Assembly (NCBI GenBank): GCA_963978895.1
Contig: OZ022238.1
Location: forward strand, 45,104,493 to 45,168,492
DNA length: 64,000 nucleotides
Source of the DNA: Erpobdella octoculata
Lineage: Eukaryota > Annelida > Clitellata > Hirudinida > Erpobdellidae
Direction: 5' to 3'
Under the pieces are notes generated by a model. It searched no databases. It was not told where the DNA came from and worked only from the letters and a program-made list of their open reading frames with translations. How positions within the stretch are numbered: position 1 is the stretch's first letter; every line of letters starts with the position of its first letter. The translations under genes and the position numbers were made by a program. Below are positions 28,565-42,002 of this stretch, piece after piece.

Positions 28565-29008
28565 CAATGAATTTCTGTTAAAACGTCTCCATCATAGGTT
28601 TCCATATTTAGTTCCAGATTAGTGATAGTCTGTAACAGCAACGCGTCTTCCACTGACCTGAATGACAAATATAAAACTTAGTTAAGGCCTCAATATTTTA
28701 AAAACTAATTGCAAAGAATTAAGGTTATAACCGATTTTATGTAATTTTCGAGTGGTTTTTGTTGCTTTTTAACCAAATCGTTCTTCTGAATTTGCGCTTC
28801 AAATTTTATTGATTTCGTATATTCTTGGCATAAGCTGCTGAAACTGGGGTTATTTCTTCGATATTTATATTTCTTCTGGACTGAGATTTTATATAGCAAA
28901 TAAAGGTTAATTCAATTTTTCTTGACACTATTTTGAATTGTGATTTGTTTTTATTACGACGTCGGAGCGACAGTTATTGAAGAGGTTCTCAGATCGGTTT
29001 TTTAGCAT
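28565..29008 (-). CDS. Unidentified small protein gene
   Basis: Not recognised. A model with exons 28958-29008 (start MLKNRSEN) and 28732-28875 (KKYKYRRNNPSFSSLCQ through PLENYIKS) joins in phase. A terminal exon near 28565-28657 after a cag acceptor has an attractive frame (SVEDALLLQTITNLELN to a stop), but the phase does not fit the only donor seen, so the 3' junction is unresolved. The product would be about 100 residues, basic, and predicted helical. It starts about 300 bp from the divergent zinc-finger gene and may share its promoter. A non-coding or decayed locus is possible. Confidence 0.4.
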
Positions 29009-29322
29009 CGAAACTGAAAAGCTAATTAAACTAAAACTAATAACTAATTATACGAATATTATTGTTTTTTGTTAATAAATCGATGAAAAGTTGGTCGATT
29101 TTTGCTTTTATTTTTTTGGCTGGTTTGGTCGTCTAATTTGTAAACAATGGTAATACTAGTTACTAGTTTATAAGTTATAGTTATACTACTTATACTAGTT
29201 ATAGTTATGTCATAGTATAGCAACTCGTTATGATATCACTATCATGATCATTCAGATCATTGATATGTTGTGAGAGACAGCCGCACCAATGGTTTGCTTT
29301 AATGAATGTTTTTTTTCAGGTC

Positions 29323-32300
29323 ATGAAAGGGCCTCAAGAACGTGTTCGTTCACTACTAATAGAGAGTTTGTCAGGAATTTGCTGTAGTGAAATAAAGTTC
29401 AAGGATTCTCTAAAGGTTGAAGGATTATTTGGTATCACCGTTGATGAAGAAGATGTTTTTCTGGTTTCTGTTGGAGAGACGTTTGTCCACAATCGGGCAA
29501 TATCAGCAGTGTCAGAAAATGAATTTCAGCATGGGGCTCAGATGTCAGCGATTTCTCAACAACTTTCAGGCTAGTGTTTTCTCTTTTATTTTTTTGAATC
29601 ATACCAGTTATCTTGGTTGGTGTTTTGAGTAAATATAGAAAATATTGTGGTATTTTTTAGGGTGGTTTTTTAAATTGAATATGGTTATTAATAATATATC
29701 TGAATAAAGCTTTCCTATGTAATCTTGTTTTATTTTTTTCACATTCCAATATTTTACCACAACATTTTAATTTTGTGTTATCTCATTGAACATATTAGAA
29801 AAGGTAATCTATCACTTTAGGAGAATGAATGATTTTTGCTATAAAACAACAAAATATAATAGGGAAATTTTAGAAAAGATAATTAAAAAGGAAAATTCCT
29901 TTAAAATAATTTATTTACTTTTATATTTTAAAGCGAATTTTCAACTTATAAAAAAATAGTTTGCTATCAAAATAGTTTGCTATCAAGATCTATTCTCCTT
30001 CACACAAGGAGTAAAACGTACACATTGAAGATTGAATAAATTAATTATTAAAAATTTGATATAATTAAAACTGTAGCTTTATAGCTAGAGCTTAAAAAGT
30101 ATTTTTAATTTAAAAATTTGTTTTTCATTGCTTATAACATTCTGCACTCACCACTCAAGATTTGCCTTGGAAATATTTAGCTGCTCAAGATTTAATAATT
30201 TTTATTGCAAACTTTGTATTTTAAACTTTTGAACAACCCCTGCATTGAATTTGTTTGTTGATTTTGGAAGCGTCTGATTCTACTGCTTCACATTAAAACA
30301 ATTTCTCTCTTTGGGATAGAGCGCCTTTTTTTAGATTGAAAACCTGAAGAGTACAAACCACCAATTAGCTCTTATTTTATTACAAACTTTTTTTGAAATG
30401 TATTTAAAAAATAAACTAATTTAATATCCCCGTCAATTTCTTTTATGCTTGAAAACATAGGTTAACTTTTCTTTCTGTTTATAAATGCCAGTGTTACTCA
30501 AAAATAAAAAACAAATGGAAGTGTGCATATTTCAGAGTCAATAAAAGCTAAAAAGCAAATGGACAAAAAAAACCCAGATTGAAAAAAGTGTATGGCTATT
30601 TTAAGATTTACAGTTTTCAGAGAATGTGATTCATTTTGGTCCAGTTGTGTGCTGGCTGGTAAATATCAAGAATGAGCAGCACATTCGTACATTTTGCTGA
30701 CCACTTAAGTGCATTAAAGAAGATTATCTTGAGTGGTTTTGTAAGGTATAAATCGGTATTCTCCGGGGAAAGTCATATCAAAAGTCTTTATTTTTCACTT
30801 TTGTGTCATAAAGTCTGTGTAATGTTTTGGTATTTCCAATTGTTGATCATGCTGTGTATTGGTATTTCCAATTGTTAAACGTGCTATGTTTCAGTATATC
30901 CAATTGTTTATCATGTTATGTTTTGGTGTATCTAATGTTTATGATGTTATGTTTGGTGTATCATGTCATGTTTTGATAGATCTAATGGTTTATTGTACCA
31001 TCATCTTTCCCATATCACGTTTCTTGTTTCATTTATTGATCATCTAATATTGTTTTCGTTTATAATATTCTGTTTATAGATTTGTATTAACTTGATTATA
31101 TTTTACTTGAGTATTTAAAATATTTAATCCTTTTTGAGATTTTTAATTCCAGTTGTAAGTGGATGGGTTTCGAGTCATCATGAATATGATCAGAAATTTT
31201 TTGAACAAAAAACCTGCTCTATTATGTTTATTACTTCGATCTTTGTTGTTATTGTATATCTTGTTTGTTTCTATATTTATTGGCTGATATCTATTTTTGG
31301 GTTGTGATCATTAATCTACACTGATGGACTTATTTTGAGTTAACAACTGAAATTGAATTGCATGATACCTGTTACTCACAAAATTTAATTCAAACGATCC
31401 AATCTTTATTTATAAAAAAGAAACGTAGTCGATTGGTAAACCGTGCTCCAAAAGATATGATCAGCTGTCATGACGAAGGACACAGCATGAGCAAATTATC
31501 TGGTCCTAGTTTATACGGGGTAAAATACCCAACTTGAGTTTATGTAGAAATGAGTAAGCCGTAAAAAAACAGGTTTTTCACAAATCTCTTGTATTTCAGG
31601 ATTTGCTGACTTTTCAATTTTATAGGAAATAAAATTTCTTTTAAAACGAGGTTTTTTTAAAATTTATATATGTAAACATCTATATAATTTAATTTTGTTT
31701 GATTTGTTTTTGTTTTTAAACATAGATAATTATTATTTTTAATTAAAAACATTTGTTTTTCAAAAAAATTTCAAACTTTAATAGAATGCATTGTCATGTA
31801 TTTATGGCCTATATTTCAAATTTCAGCTTGATTGGATGACAGGAAGTTAGTTACTTTTCACTTTCAAGGTTTGCAAAAATTCAAGCATGCAAGCAAGACC
31901 GGCGGTGAAGTTAATATAATAGTTTTAAAAGATCTGATCCTGGTTAATGAATGTTTTAAAATAAATGATTCTGGTGCTTGATTCTTATTAGAGTTTTTAT
32001 TAACAGTTTTTTTCAATTTGATATTTTTTTCCAGACATGAATGACAACTCCCTGCCAGTAATAGCTGCAAAGAAACAGAAGATTGACTTGAGCGATCTAC
32101 AAAATGTTACGCAATATCTTAACAATCATGAACAAGTCTCCAGTGAACACGAGATGGAAGGAGTTATGCTCTGCGGAGATACACTGGTGTGTTGTCGTAA
32201 TTGTTACGCTAAATGTAATCCTGGTGTGTTGTCGTAATTGTTACGCTGAATGTAATCCTGGTGTGTTGTCGTAATTGTAACGTTGAATAATAATTATTTT

Positions 32301-35031
32301 GTGGTCATAACAAGTATTTTGTTCAAGGTTTTATAAGGAAAAATTGATGAGTCAAGTTTGCAAAAATATTTTTTTGCTTGCTTCTTTATTTTTTCCATTG
32401 AATAATAATTTTTCTAGTAAAAATTACTCATACCTTAATATGATTAATTTTTTGTTCAACTTATGATTCATAAGCAGTTTTCTGCTGTTTCAAAAAAATT
32501 ATATTTGCTTTCACTACAGACTCAATCGGATTTAGATAATGCGAATTCCTTGGCGGAAATGTCCCAAGCAGACGGATCTGGTGGATGGGCGGCTTTTCCT
32601 TTCTCGAAACTCCAGCAGCAGCAGATTGACAAAAGCAAAATGATGGCAGCTGCTATAAAAGCCATGAGACTCCAACACCAGCAGACCAACGAGCAAGCGA
32701 GCGTGGCGGCAAACAACGTCGTCGCACTCCAGCAACTCAGGCAAAGCTACTTAGCTGTTCAGCAACAGAACGATGCTTCAAGAGATGATCATACAACAAA
32801 TGCCCTAGAACAGTTTCAGCTGGAAACACACGCTCTGGAACAATCCGTAGCCGTAGCAGCCCTTCAGCAACAGCTTGCTATTAACCTGGCTGATCCAGCT
32901 AGTCTCAGCTTACTGGGCAATAAAACACTGGTTTCTGGATTCCTACTGGACCAACTTTCTCATTGCGTGGCCGATGATGATAGTCAGCAAGTAAGCGCCG
33001 CAGTCGCGCAAAGCATTTTTCAAAGACATCATGATAATGGTCACTTATCTCATCATAATCAGGTTTCATGCACGGTGTATTTCTGTAATTTGTTGTGCGT
33101 TTGGTTTTTGTCGGTATCTTTTGAAATGTCTTTCGACTAACTAGGTGGTGTAGTTCTGGTAATCAGTATTGGCTTACCGACAAGGCTTTCAATTTCTGGT
33201 TATATTTAAAGTTTCTTCTATGCATCAAAACAATAACTTGAACGCATAACTTAGACCGGTTTATTCATTCTGACTACTATCGATTTAAATAGGAATTTTA
33301 CCAATTTATTGATTGATACAAATTATCACATTATAGGTTCAATTTTTACTATATATGCAGTTTATCAAAAAATTAATTTAGCAGTTACAATTGCTATTTT
33401 TGAGATGTTCCAAATAATAAATTATTTAAATTGATGTTTCCCTACTGCTCCATTAATATTTTATTTCTTATTAATATTATTATTATCAGTTATCTATATA
33501 GAGTTTTACTGTTTCACCTTCTTTGTTATGAAGAATCTGTTGTAACTTTGTAACACTTCACGTGACAGGAAATCATTTTCATTTTTAGTTTAATAAGTAT
33601 AAAAATCAATTTAACATTATACCTGAATGTGATATTATTTGTTATCAGTCACAATCTGATAGTGATTCTGGAATGGATAGCAAAAAGAACGCTAGTCTCA
33701 TACAAGCCCTCAGCGGCGCCGGAGGATTGGGAAACGCGGTTCTACAACTGAACTCGCACCACATACCGAGCAAGCACTTCCGCCAGCTGCACGGTAATGC
33801 GGATGCCATGATGCTCCACCTGGAGCAAGGCTCCAGCAGTAGCATCAACAACATCATGGAAGGCTCCGTCGGAACCTCGAAAGAAGACGACGACGACAAC
33901 AACATCGATACGAAGCTCTGGATATCGTCCGCCAATTCGGAAATAGTCACGGTGGCTCCGCCTGTGTACAGTAACCTGTTATCGGCAGCCGCCTCTTCGG
34001 CATCGTCGTCTTCAAAGAGTCCGTCTCCCACCTGGCTGTCTCATCACCACAGCAACCATCAACAACAACAACAGACTTTAAAAATGTCCCCGGACAGTGT
34101 TGTGGATAATAATCTGGTTAGTTATTTATATTTATAATAATGATGTAAGTTGATTAACGAGAAACTGTTTTTGATAGAAAGACACTTTCTTTTATTTTGT
34201 ATATTACTATACGTAATTAATTTTAAACATATCTCAATGTATTATATACACATATATTATAAAACATTAAAACAAGCTATGAATATATCTGAACAGGTCA
34301 ACAGCATCATTGAATCGTCTTCTACTCCTGCCGCCCTGGCCATCTCTTCGAATCAGTTTATAGTTGGACCAATCTACCCGGCTTCTTCGTCTACTCCGTC
34401 GTCGTCGGCGATACAACAACATGCTTTCAACCTATCAGATCTCATGCAACAAGAACAGCTATTGCAGCAACAGCAGCTGCAACAACAACTTCAACAGCAG
34501 CAGCAGCAGCAACAACAGCAACAAGCAGTGAAGCCGCAGCAGCAGACGCCGAGGCAACAGAACCGGGGCAGGAAAGAATCTCGCAGGTCGTGGACGAGCA
34601 ACAACAAGCCCAACTCCTGCCCGTACGCCGGATGCACGAAGACCTACTTTTTCACTCACGACCTCAAGAGACACTTGCGCCAAAAGCACGGGGAGGTACT
34701 GAGCGGGGAAGCGATGGCCTCCGCTCAGATGTTCACCACGGCAGATCGAAACAGTCTCAGACACCAGCAGCAACAATTACCTCAGTTGCAGCAGCAGCTA
34801 CAGGCACACCAATTTATTTTAAACGACAGAAAAGATCTAGTTCTCTTAATGCAACCGCAGCTGCAGACGAAGAACGAAGTGGAGGACGACGACAATTTGA
34901 CATCTGGCAGCAGCAGCGTCAGGGATGACGTCGAAAACGCCAACATGGCACTAGCAGGACAGGTTGGTGGCAATAGCGTTTTAGGTATCATAGGTGATAA
35001 AACTCAGGATGACGAGATGTTACCTGCCTGA
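29323..35031 (+). CDS. Q-rich single C2H2 zinc-finger protein
   Basis: Probable nuclear regulator; no named orthologue recognised. Five exons: 29323-29569, 32035-32186, 32520-33062, 33649-34116 and 34297-35031, giving 714 aa if joined as shown. Exon 1 encodes a compact conserved-looking block (EGLFGITVDEEDVFLVSVGE) preceded by a basic helix. Exon 2 contains AAKKQKIDLSDLQ, a possible nuclear signal. Exons 3-5 are rich in Q, S and A, with a polyglutamine tract around 34455-34530. A single zinc finger near 34617 reads CPYAGCTKTYFF with HDLKRHLRQKH, preceded by the basic RGRKESRRSW. Exon 1 can be joined in phase to exon 2 only through a GC donor (cag/gctagt). The start is the first ATG after an acceptor-like site, so an upstream coding exon is possible. 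Confidence 0.75.
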
Positions 35032-36841
35032 TCTTCGATTAAAATTAATGTTTCTGGCGGAGACGTGAATGAACCCAGCGGGAAAGTTCGTTTTTTTATT
35101 ATTCAATGTAATCTTGTTTTCTATATCATTTTAGTATGTCTTGTGTTTTAATGCGTAGATTTTGAGAGCATCAGTTGCGGATAAAAACTTCTCTAGATAG
35201 CTCTCGCTAAGGTGGATAATAATTCAAAGCTTTTAATTTGTACAATATCTTTTTTGAAATAAATAAAACAATTTTTGTAATTGTTGCAATTTAGAAAGAA
35301 ACCTACTTAATAGCAAATAAAATAATGCATGTGTTACTTCTTCAGTGTTTGTTTATAATAATTTATTTAAATTTATGCGTTACGGCCAAACAACCAGCAA
35401 TTAGTCATTAATTTTTTCTTTAGTATTCAGCCGTTTTCTTATTGTTTTAAATTGTTAATATATCTTTTGTAATGTTTTCGAACGCTGTCGTTTTGAAACG
35501 TCGTATAATAACATGACATGGTGTTATTTAGTCAACGTAAGTGTTGTGCGGTTTGCTTTTTATCATTGTTGAATTTGATTTATAGTTGGTCGTTGAGTTG
35601 TCTGACAATGGCTTATCGGCATCAGTAATTTTCATTAAGTTGAATGTTGTTTGTTTTGTTCTGCTTTTAAAGTTTTCAGTTGTCCGTAATCGAAAATCAC
35701 GAATCTAGTTATATTTTTTTATTTTAACAGACATATATGAAGAATAGTATCATATCTTTGTTTTGATTTAGATTCAGGCTCGTGGGTTTCTTGGTTTAGA
35801 CATCCTCCTGTCTCCTTTTCGGTCGGAAAGGCTTTCGGTTTCGTTTGATACCTCTTAAAAAGAAAATAGTTATGAAGTTTATCTCTATACATTAATTACA
35901 TTCTCTTGTGAAACTTGATTTTTAACGAATCAAATCAGTTGGGGCATGTTACATGGGTTTCTGCTATATGTATATTTTTATAAGGCGAAAAATTTCGACA
36001 GGGTCGATTGTAGTACGTGCATCGGAGTTGTCGGCGGGTCGGGTCTGGATGGAGGGGGGGTAGTAATTATTATGTCGTTTAATAAAAAATATTTAAATAC
36101 GAATTGATTTTAATTGTATATTATGATATTCAAATGTATAAATTATGGGTTTTATTGTTTAAAAACATTTGTTGTCATCGTAACGACCTAGTTTCTTTTC
36201 TATTCAGTCTCTTAAAATGGTAGACGAGTCCTTTTGTATCGAGCCGGTCGGGTAAAAGTGGACTCGCGGACAACTCTGATATGCACACACACACACACAT
36301 CAAGCTGCATCTGGAATGCATTTAAATTCTCTCGTTTCAAGGTACGCATAATTACAAATCAGCTGGAAATGATCTTCATCATTTACTGCAGTTTTTTGAC
36401 TAGTCGTCCGTGTTGTGCAGTAAAACATTTCTCGTATGTCGGAGAAATTAAAACTTTCAATTAAGTGAAACAAAAACTGAGCTTTCTTAACCTCACGAAA
36501 CGGTGGGAACTGATGTATTTTTCGGCCAACTTGCTAATCTTTTTTTTTTTTTGAGTGCCGTGTACATACTGTACAAATCAATATCTCGGAATTTCTTCTT
36601 TTTTTTGTGAGTCAGTTAATTTTTTCATTCGTTCTGGTAGTAATTCAGCTTTTGTGTTAGTGCATTATTGTCTCTTTGATTGCAGGAATGGCGAGTCGGG
36701 CAGTCATGAAATTGTACTCATCGATAGCTTGTAAATACTTATTTTCGGTAGCTTTGCTAGCATTTCTGTTTTGTCTTTATTCTTTTGTGTGCTGTTGTTG
36801 TTTGAGTAGGAAGTATTTGCTATTTAAAACACACATATAAA

Positions 36842-36915
<74 letters not shown>

Positions 36916-37681
36916 GATTGCCGTTATGTAAAGACGCATTTTAAAGTTTTAAAATTAAACACTATTGTGTTGACGTTTTTCGTCTCAACAATCTTTTCGT
37001 GTCATCAATAGCGTATCGATGATCATTTTTTTCAGTAAACTTCGTCGGGTTGATGTTGCGATTTGAAATGTTGTTTCATGCATATTCAAATAAAATATCA
37101 GCAAATGGGTTTTTTTGTAATCAACAATTTTATCTATAAGAGAAAAACATGTTAAATTATGATATAATCAATAATAGATACACGTGTGATTTAGACCGCA
37201 ACTAAATTCTAACACAAAAATAGCACTTGAAAGTTCAAAGGCCGTCCGACGCGTAATAATTTTCTGCGCAGCTCGCAAACATCAAGCAAAATTTGAACGA
37301 ACGAAGGTACTTCTCTGTAAAGGCACAAACCTCAAGTAATCATGAAAACCCGTAAACGATTAAGTAATTAAATAAATAATTACAAAAATAATGGAGCCAT
37401 CAAAGGAAGATGTATAATTAATCATTAGGCACCAAGGGTCAAGTTAAGAGTAGTAATATAGGCCCCCCGTGTCATGATCTATAGTCAATGCCTCCTAACT
37501 ACGGCTTATCGAGCGAGTGCTTCATCATCGGGAAGAGCAATGTAATTCGGCACTGCTGAGGTTAACAACGTCTGGAATACAAACCGCAGCAAAGATTAAT
37601 TAATTTGTCAGCAAGCGATTACAGAAGCATAAAAATAGAAGAAGAAAAAGTCTCTCTGCTCGGTATTTACTTCTCGATTCC
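35032..37681. other. 3' UTR of zinc-finger gene and intergenic sequence
   Basis: A double AATAAA lies at 35258-35267. The rest is AT-rich, with (AT)n at 36846-36912 and a short (CA)n at 36282-36297. No gene is recognised on either strand before the convergent VAMP stop at 37682. Confidence 0.65.
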
Positions 37682-40600
37682 TCAATCTTTCTTCACCGAG
37701 GTCACAATCGCAGCTGAAATGAACGGGAAACAAATTATGACTATTTTAATAAAAGCTATATAAAAATAAAAGTTAATTTGGTCAGAAATTCATCCGTTAC
37801 ATACCGATTATGATCCCGAGAATAACAAGTATGACGACAGCCAGAATGATCATCATCTAGGGAAGAAATCAACGAGATTTCAAAGATTAAAATGATTGAC
37901 AAATAACGAAAACCCTCGAAATGGGAACACATGTGCATGAAGAAGTACTGGTTTACATCAAAGAAACGAATGCTACGATTAATTACCTTGATGTTCTTCC
38001 ACCAGTACTTCCTTTTGATTCTATTCGTGTTTCTCTCAAACTGCTGTGCACCAACCTGCAAGGACTCTGAAAATACAATTTAAAATTTATAATGTCCATC
38101 TAGATCAATCTGATTAATTGTATTCAATTGTCTAATTAATCTGATTAATTGCATTTAATAGTCTAAACTCTAAATTGATCTGCTTAATTGGACTTAATTA
38201 TATAAATTAATCTAACTAATTGTATTTCATTATCTAAACTAATTTGATTAGCTGTATTTCATTATCTATATTATTCTGATTAATTTTGTATTTAATTATC
38301 TAAATTTGATCGTAGTTAATATAAAAATGTGTTTTTTACCTGCTCTGTAATCTAAATCACTGAGTTTTTGATCCCTCTCCAGTACTTTCTCCATGTTGTC
38401 TCTCATGATGCCAACAACCTTAGATAATAGTTTACATAATAGAGCTATTTTTAATATAAAATGGTTATTAATTAATTAGTTTTAATTCAACAAGCAAAGC
38501 ATAAGTGCGAGTGTCCTAAATTGGAAGTGAAAGCAAAAAAACGAATGTACGCAAACATAAGGCAAAGATGTGCTTGCCAAAACTATTTCCACATTGGCAA
38601 ATGCAAAATATTTTCAGAAATATTCTTAGTCTAGCAAAGTAAGTTTCTTGTTCTTTTAATTCCATCAATCAAGAATGTAAGATGTGGGTCTTATACAAAA
38701 ATAATGGTCTAACACAGAAAGGTTAAACCAATAAAAATTGTTTATCGATGTAAAGTATCTGTGAAAAAGTTTAGATAGAGTAAAAGCTGTATTATGATGT
38801 TGTTAATGTGCTTCTTGAAGGTAATGTTGTTATCTATAGTCACTCCTATGTTCCTTATCTGCTTCACAACATACAGCTAGTTATTCTCTATGAAGAATTG
38901 AGAGATTATGAGATAATTGTATTTATTCTGATTGATGGAACACACCTAACACTTGGAGAAAGCCAAATTCAGTTGTCATTTATGACTCCAAGTTGTAAGG
39001 TCATTTATATATTGTTGAAGGTCTATGGTGGCAGAGTTGGAGCACAAATAAAATTGATCTTCTTCTACGAAAATCTTTAGAGAAAACTATCTAGTTTAAA
39101 TGCTTTTTAATGAGTCATAAAGTAAACAAGAAAAGAGTAAGTCCCAGAACATTGTGACACTGCTTGTGTACCTTGGTACTGGGCACCTTGAATGTAATTA
39201 GATAGAAAATCAACTATACAAAGAAGCAAATGACCACTAGAACCATAAGCCTTAGTTTGAAAATGAGTGTGGAAGGGGAGACAGATTCAGGGCCTTTTTG
39301 ACAGTTGAAGTGAATGACATCAATATTTTTAGTTCTTTAGTGCAAGGAGCCAATATAAAGTAAACATGAATCATTCCATCATCCTACAGGAGCTGATTTA
39401 GTGTAGCTCAATAAAAATTAATGACATTAGGCTATTCATTTGGTCTTCAGGTAAGGACCAGGCACACAATAATTGGAGCAAAAGTATATCTATTATTTCA
39501 CCATCATTGATCACTGCTTCAATGAAAAGTAAAAGACATATATTGCAATAACACTATTTACACAATAATAACAGTAACATCATTGATGAAGATTCATCTT
39601 TCAGATTCATAATTACTCAAAAAATATAAATATAAAATGACTTCAATTTCAATTCTGGACTTGTAGCAACAACAAATTCTGAGATAGGTGCATTTTAATA
39701 AACAAATATTTAACCATTATGCTGCCCATTCCATTACAAATATCAGCCTATTAACATAACCTTTACATGAACTAATATTTAATATTTACATATCTAAATT
39801 TGAATGCTGACTCATCAATCAAATGACTAATTTGGGACATATTTTTAAATCAACACTCAGAATAAACTGCCTGAATTTATTTATTTCAAACCAATCAATC
39901 TTTATTTAATAGCTTCACATGTGAAAGTTAATTTGAATATTTGGCTCGTTTTGCAACTTTAATAACCACTCCATAACCCAGCTCAGCTAATAAATGAATA
40001 TCTCAGAGTACAGAATGAATTTGTTTTTATCTCATTTGTTTTTAAAAAAAACTATTGAAGACAAATTTTCAAAGCATCTGCTAACATCAAAGTAATTTTC
40101 TACCTTACCAAGTAGTGCCACAACCTAAGAAACTTACCCTTAAAGACTTGACTAATTATTGAAAAACAATTTAGCTGAAATTTTTTTCAGGCAACCAGCA
40201 TACAAAACTAATAGCAACAATTATTATTATCAACAAACACGAGTGTTTGATACGTTGAAGCCATGGAGAAATTAAAAACAATTTAATCTACTATTAATAA
40301 ATATTAGAATCTTGTTATTAATAAAGTTTAAAAATAAAGCATTTAAGAACACTTTTATAGAAATAGTGCTTTATTTAAAATTTCTCAAATGTAAACAGTT
40401 GCATTGGCAAGACACTTTCTGAGACTTTTAAATTGCCTTATTTCAACCCCAAGAACTCCCTCTTTATCCGCTCCTGTTAACTTTAATGAATGTTAAGCTG
40501 GTATTATTTAAATGGACATATTTAATCATTGTTAAACTTTATTGAGCAGCAAAATTTAAATCAGCAAAATAGGGAGTGCAAGGATTGTCGGAGGCTTGTG

Positions 40601-41672
40601 TTTACAAAAATTAATTTATCGAGTTGCTTTAAAAATAATTATGTCAATAAGTAGACATCATGGCTATTAAATAACTTTCTTGAATATATCACATTCTTTC
40701 AATGTTTCAATGGCAATCATTTCCTTTGATGGCTTGAGGACGTGTGTGAAGTTAGCCTCGAGGCTGGCAATGCAAATTAAAAATAAAAACAAACTGCGTG
40801 CATTGGGGCTGTGCTATACATTGTTGGATGGGGTTTAAAAAGTGGAATCGAATGGTATATTTGGATTTGCTTCGGTTCAACAAATAAAAAAGTTATAAGC
40901 GAAAAATGACGATTTTTGGACGAAAATTGCATAAAATCAGCCTTGGCTCTTCTTTGAGAAATTCTAACTTTTTTAACTGCTGCACTGGGAATATCCGAGA
41001 CGCTTGTTTTTAGATAATTCAATATCAAATCCAACAATGTAACTATCGCTTCTAAAAGTTAATAAATTAAAAAGTTATCAAATAAAACGTCGGACCGTAA
41101 ACCAATTTCACCAAGCAAACGAAACGATTGCCATTGAAAAAATGTGATATATTCAAGAAAGTTATTTGATAGCCATGATGTCTGAGGATCTACTTATTAA
41201 CATAATTATTGTTCGTAACATGACTACTGTAGGCCAAACACATAAAAGTAAATGATTACCTTTTCAATTATATTGTATGTAGTAATATAATCCTTATAAA
41301 TATAATAGTAACTAACCTGGTCAACTTGTGCCTGGGTTTCATGGATTTTGCTGTTAGCTGACCTCTGATATCCATCACTAAAAACAAAAAAATAGATTTA
41401 TCAAATCTCAATGGAACTAATTTTTTTGTTTATATAAAAGTCTATAGACTATAGATACTATAATAAACTATAATAAGTATAATATAAAGAGAACATTGAT
41501 AAGAAATAGATAAATTTACCTGGGTCCACCTACTCCACCTGAATAACCACCACCTTGTTTGTATGAAACAGAAGGATCAGTCCTATAAAGAAGTAAACAA
41601 AAACGACTACTTTAAAAACTCATAAAAATCTAAACCTCCAGCTGTTAATCGATAGTAGTAACAGACTTACAT
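37682..41672 (-). CDS. VAMP: Synaptobrevin / VAMP (R-SNARE)
   Basis: Vesicle-membrane SNARE that zippers with syntaxin and SNAP-25 to drive fusion. Seven exons on the minus strand: 41671-41672, 41520-41582, 41317-41377, 38340-38418, 37987-38066, 37805-37856 and 37682-37713, giving 122 aa. A G/S-rich N-terminus (MTDPSVSYKQGGGYSGG) precedes the SNARE motif ETQAQVDQVVGIMRDNMEKV, with the ionic-layer arginine in LSDLDYRAE. The conserved juxtamembrane KRKYWWKNIKMM and one C-terminal membrane helix follow, then the short tail VTSVKKD. It matches the VAMP1/2/3 group best. The start codon is split: AT ends exon 1 before a perfect GTAAGT, and G opens exon 2. Intron 3 (2.9 kb) holds an inverted-repeat element. 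Confidence 0.95.
40632..41210. mobile_element. Inverted-repeat element in VAMP intron 3, carrying family D repeat
   Basis: Left arm 40632-40718 and right arm 41126-41210 are close inverted repeats of about 85 bp (ataactttcttgaatatatc box in both). The interior 40805-41122 is an inverted copy of family D (26205-26525). That the arms are absent around the other D copy suggests one repeat inserted into another. The arms fit a MITE or foldback element; no clear target duplication was found. Confidence 0.8.
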
Positions 41673-42002
41673 GTTGAAAAAAGTGAAAGTGGGCGAAGCA
41701 GAATATAAATAAACTAATAAACTCAGACCGAACGTCGTAAAGTTGTTTCTAAAATCATAAGTGTTTTCACTAAAGCATAAAATGAAAACAAAGTAATTTT
41801 TTTTACTAATAATTGTTTTTTAAAGTTTAAAAAACAAAACAATAATTTGACTTTACATTTTTAAAAGTTTTAAAATTAGTTTTGTTTTTAACTAAACAAA
41901 AAAATTTGTTTAAATAAATTTTTAAATTTTATTTTTATTTTCTATTCAGATAAGTTGCTATGTTCATTGTTTGTTTTTCTACTTGAGTAATAATCTAGAG
42001 CG
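41673..42002. promoter_or_regulatory. Putative bidirectional promoter VAMP/COX11
   Basis: Only 330 bp separate the VAMP start (minus) from the COX11 start (plus). The interval is very A/T-rich without an obvious TATA element. The inference is from spacing only. Confidence 0.5.
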
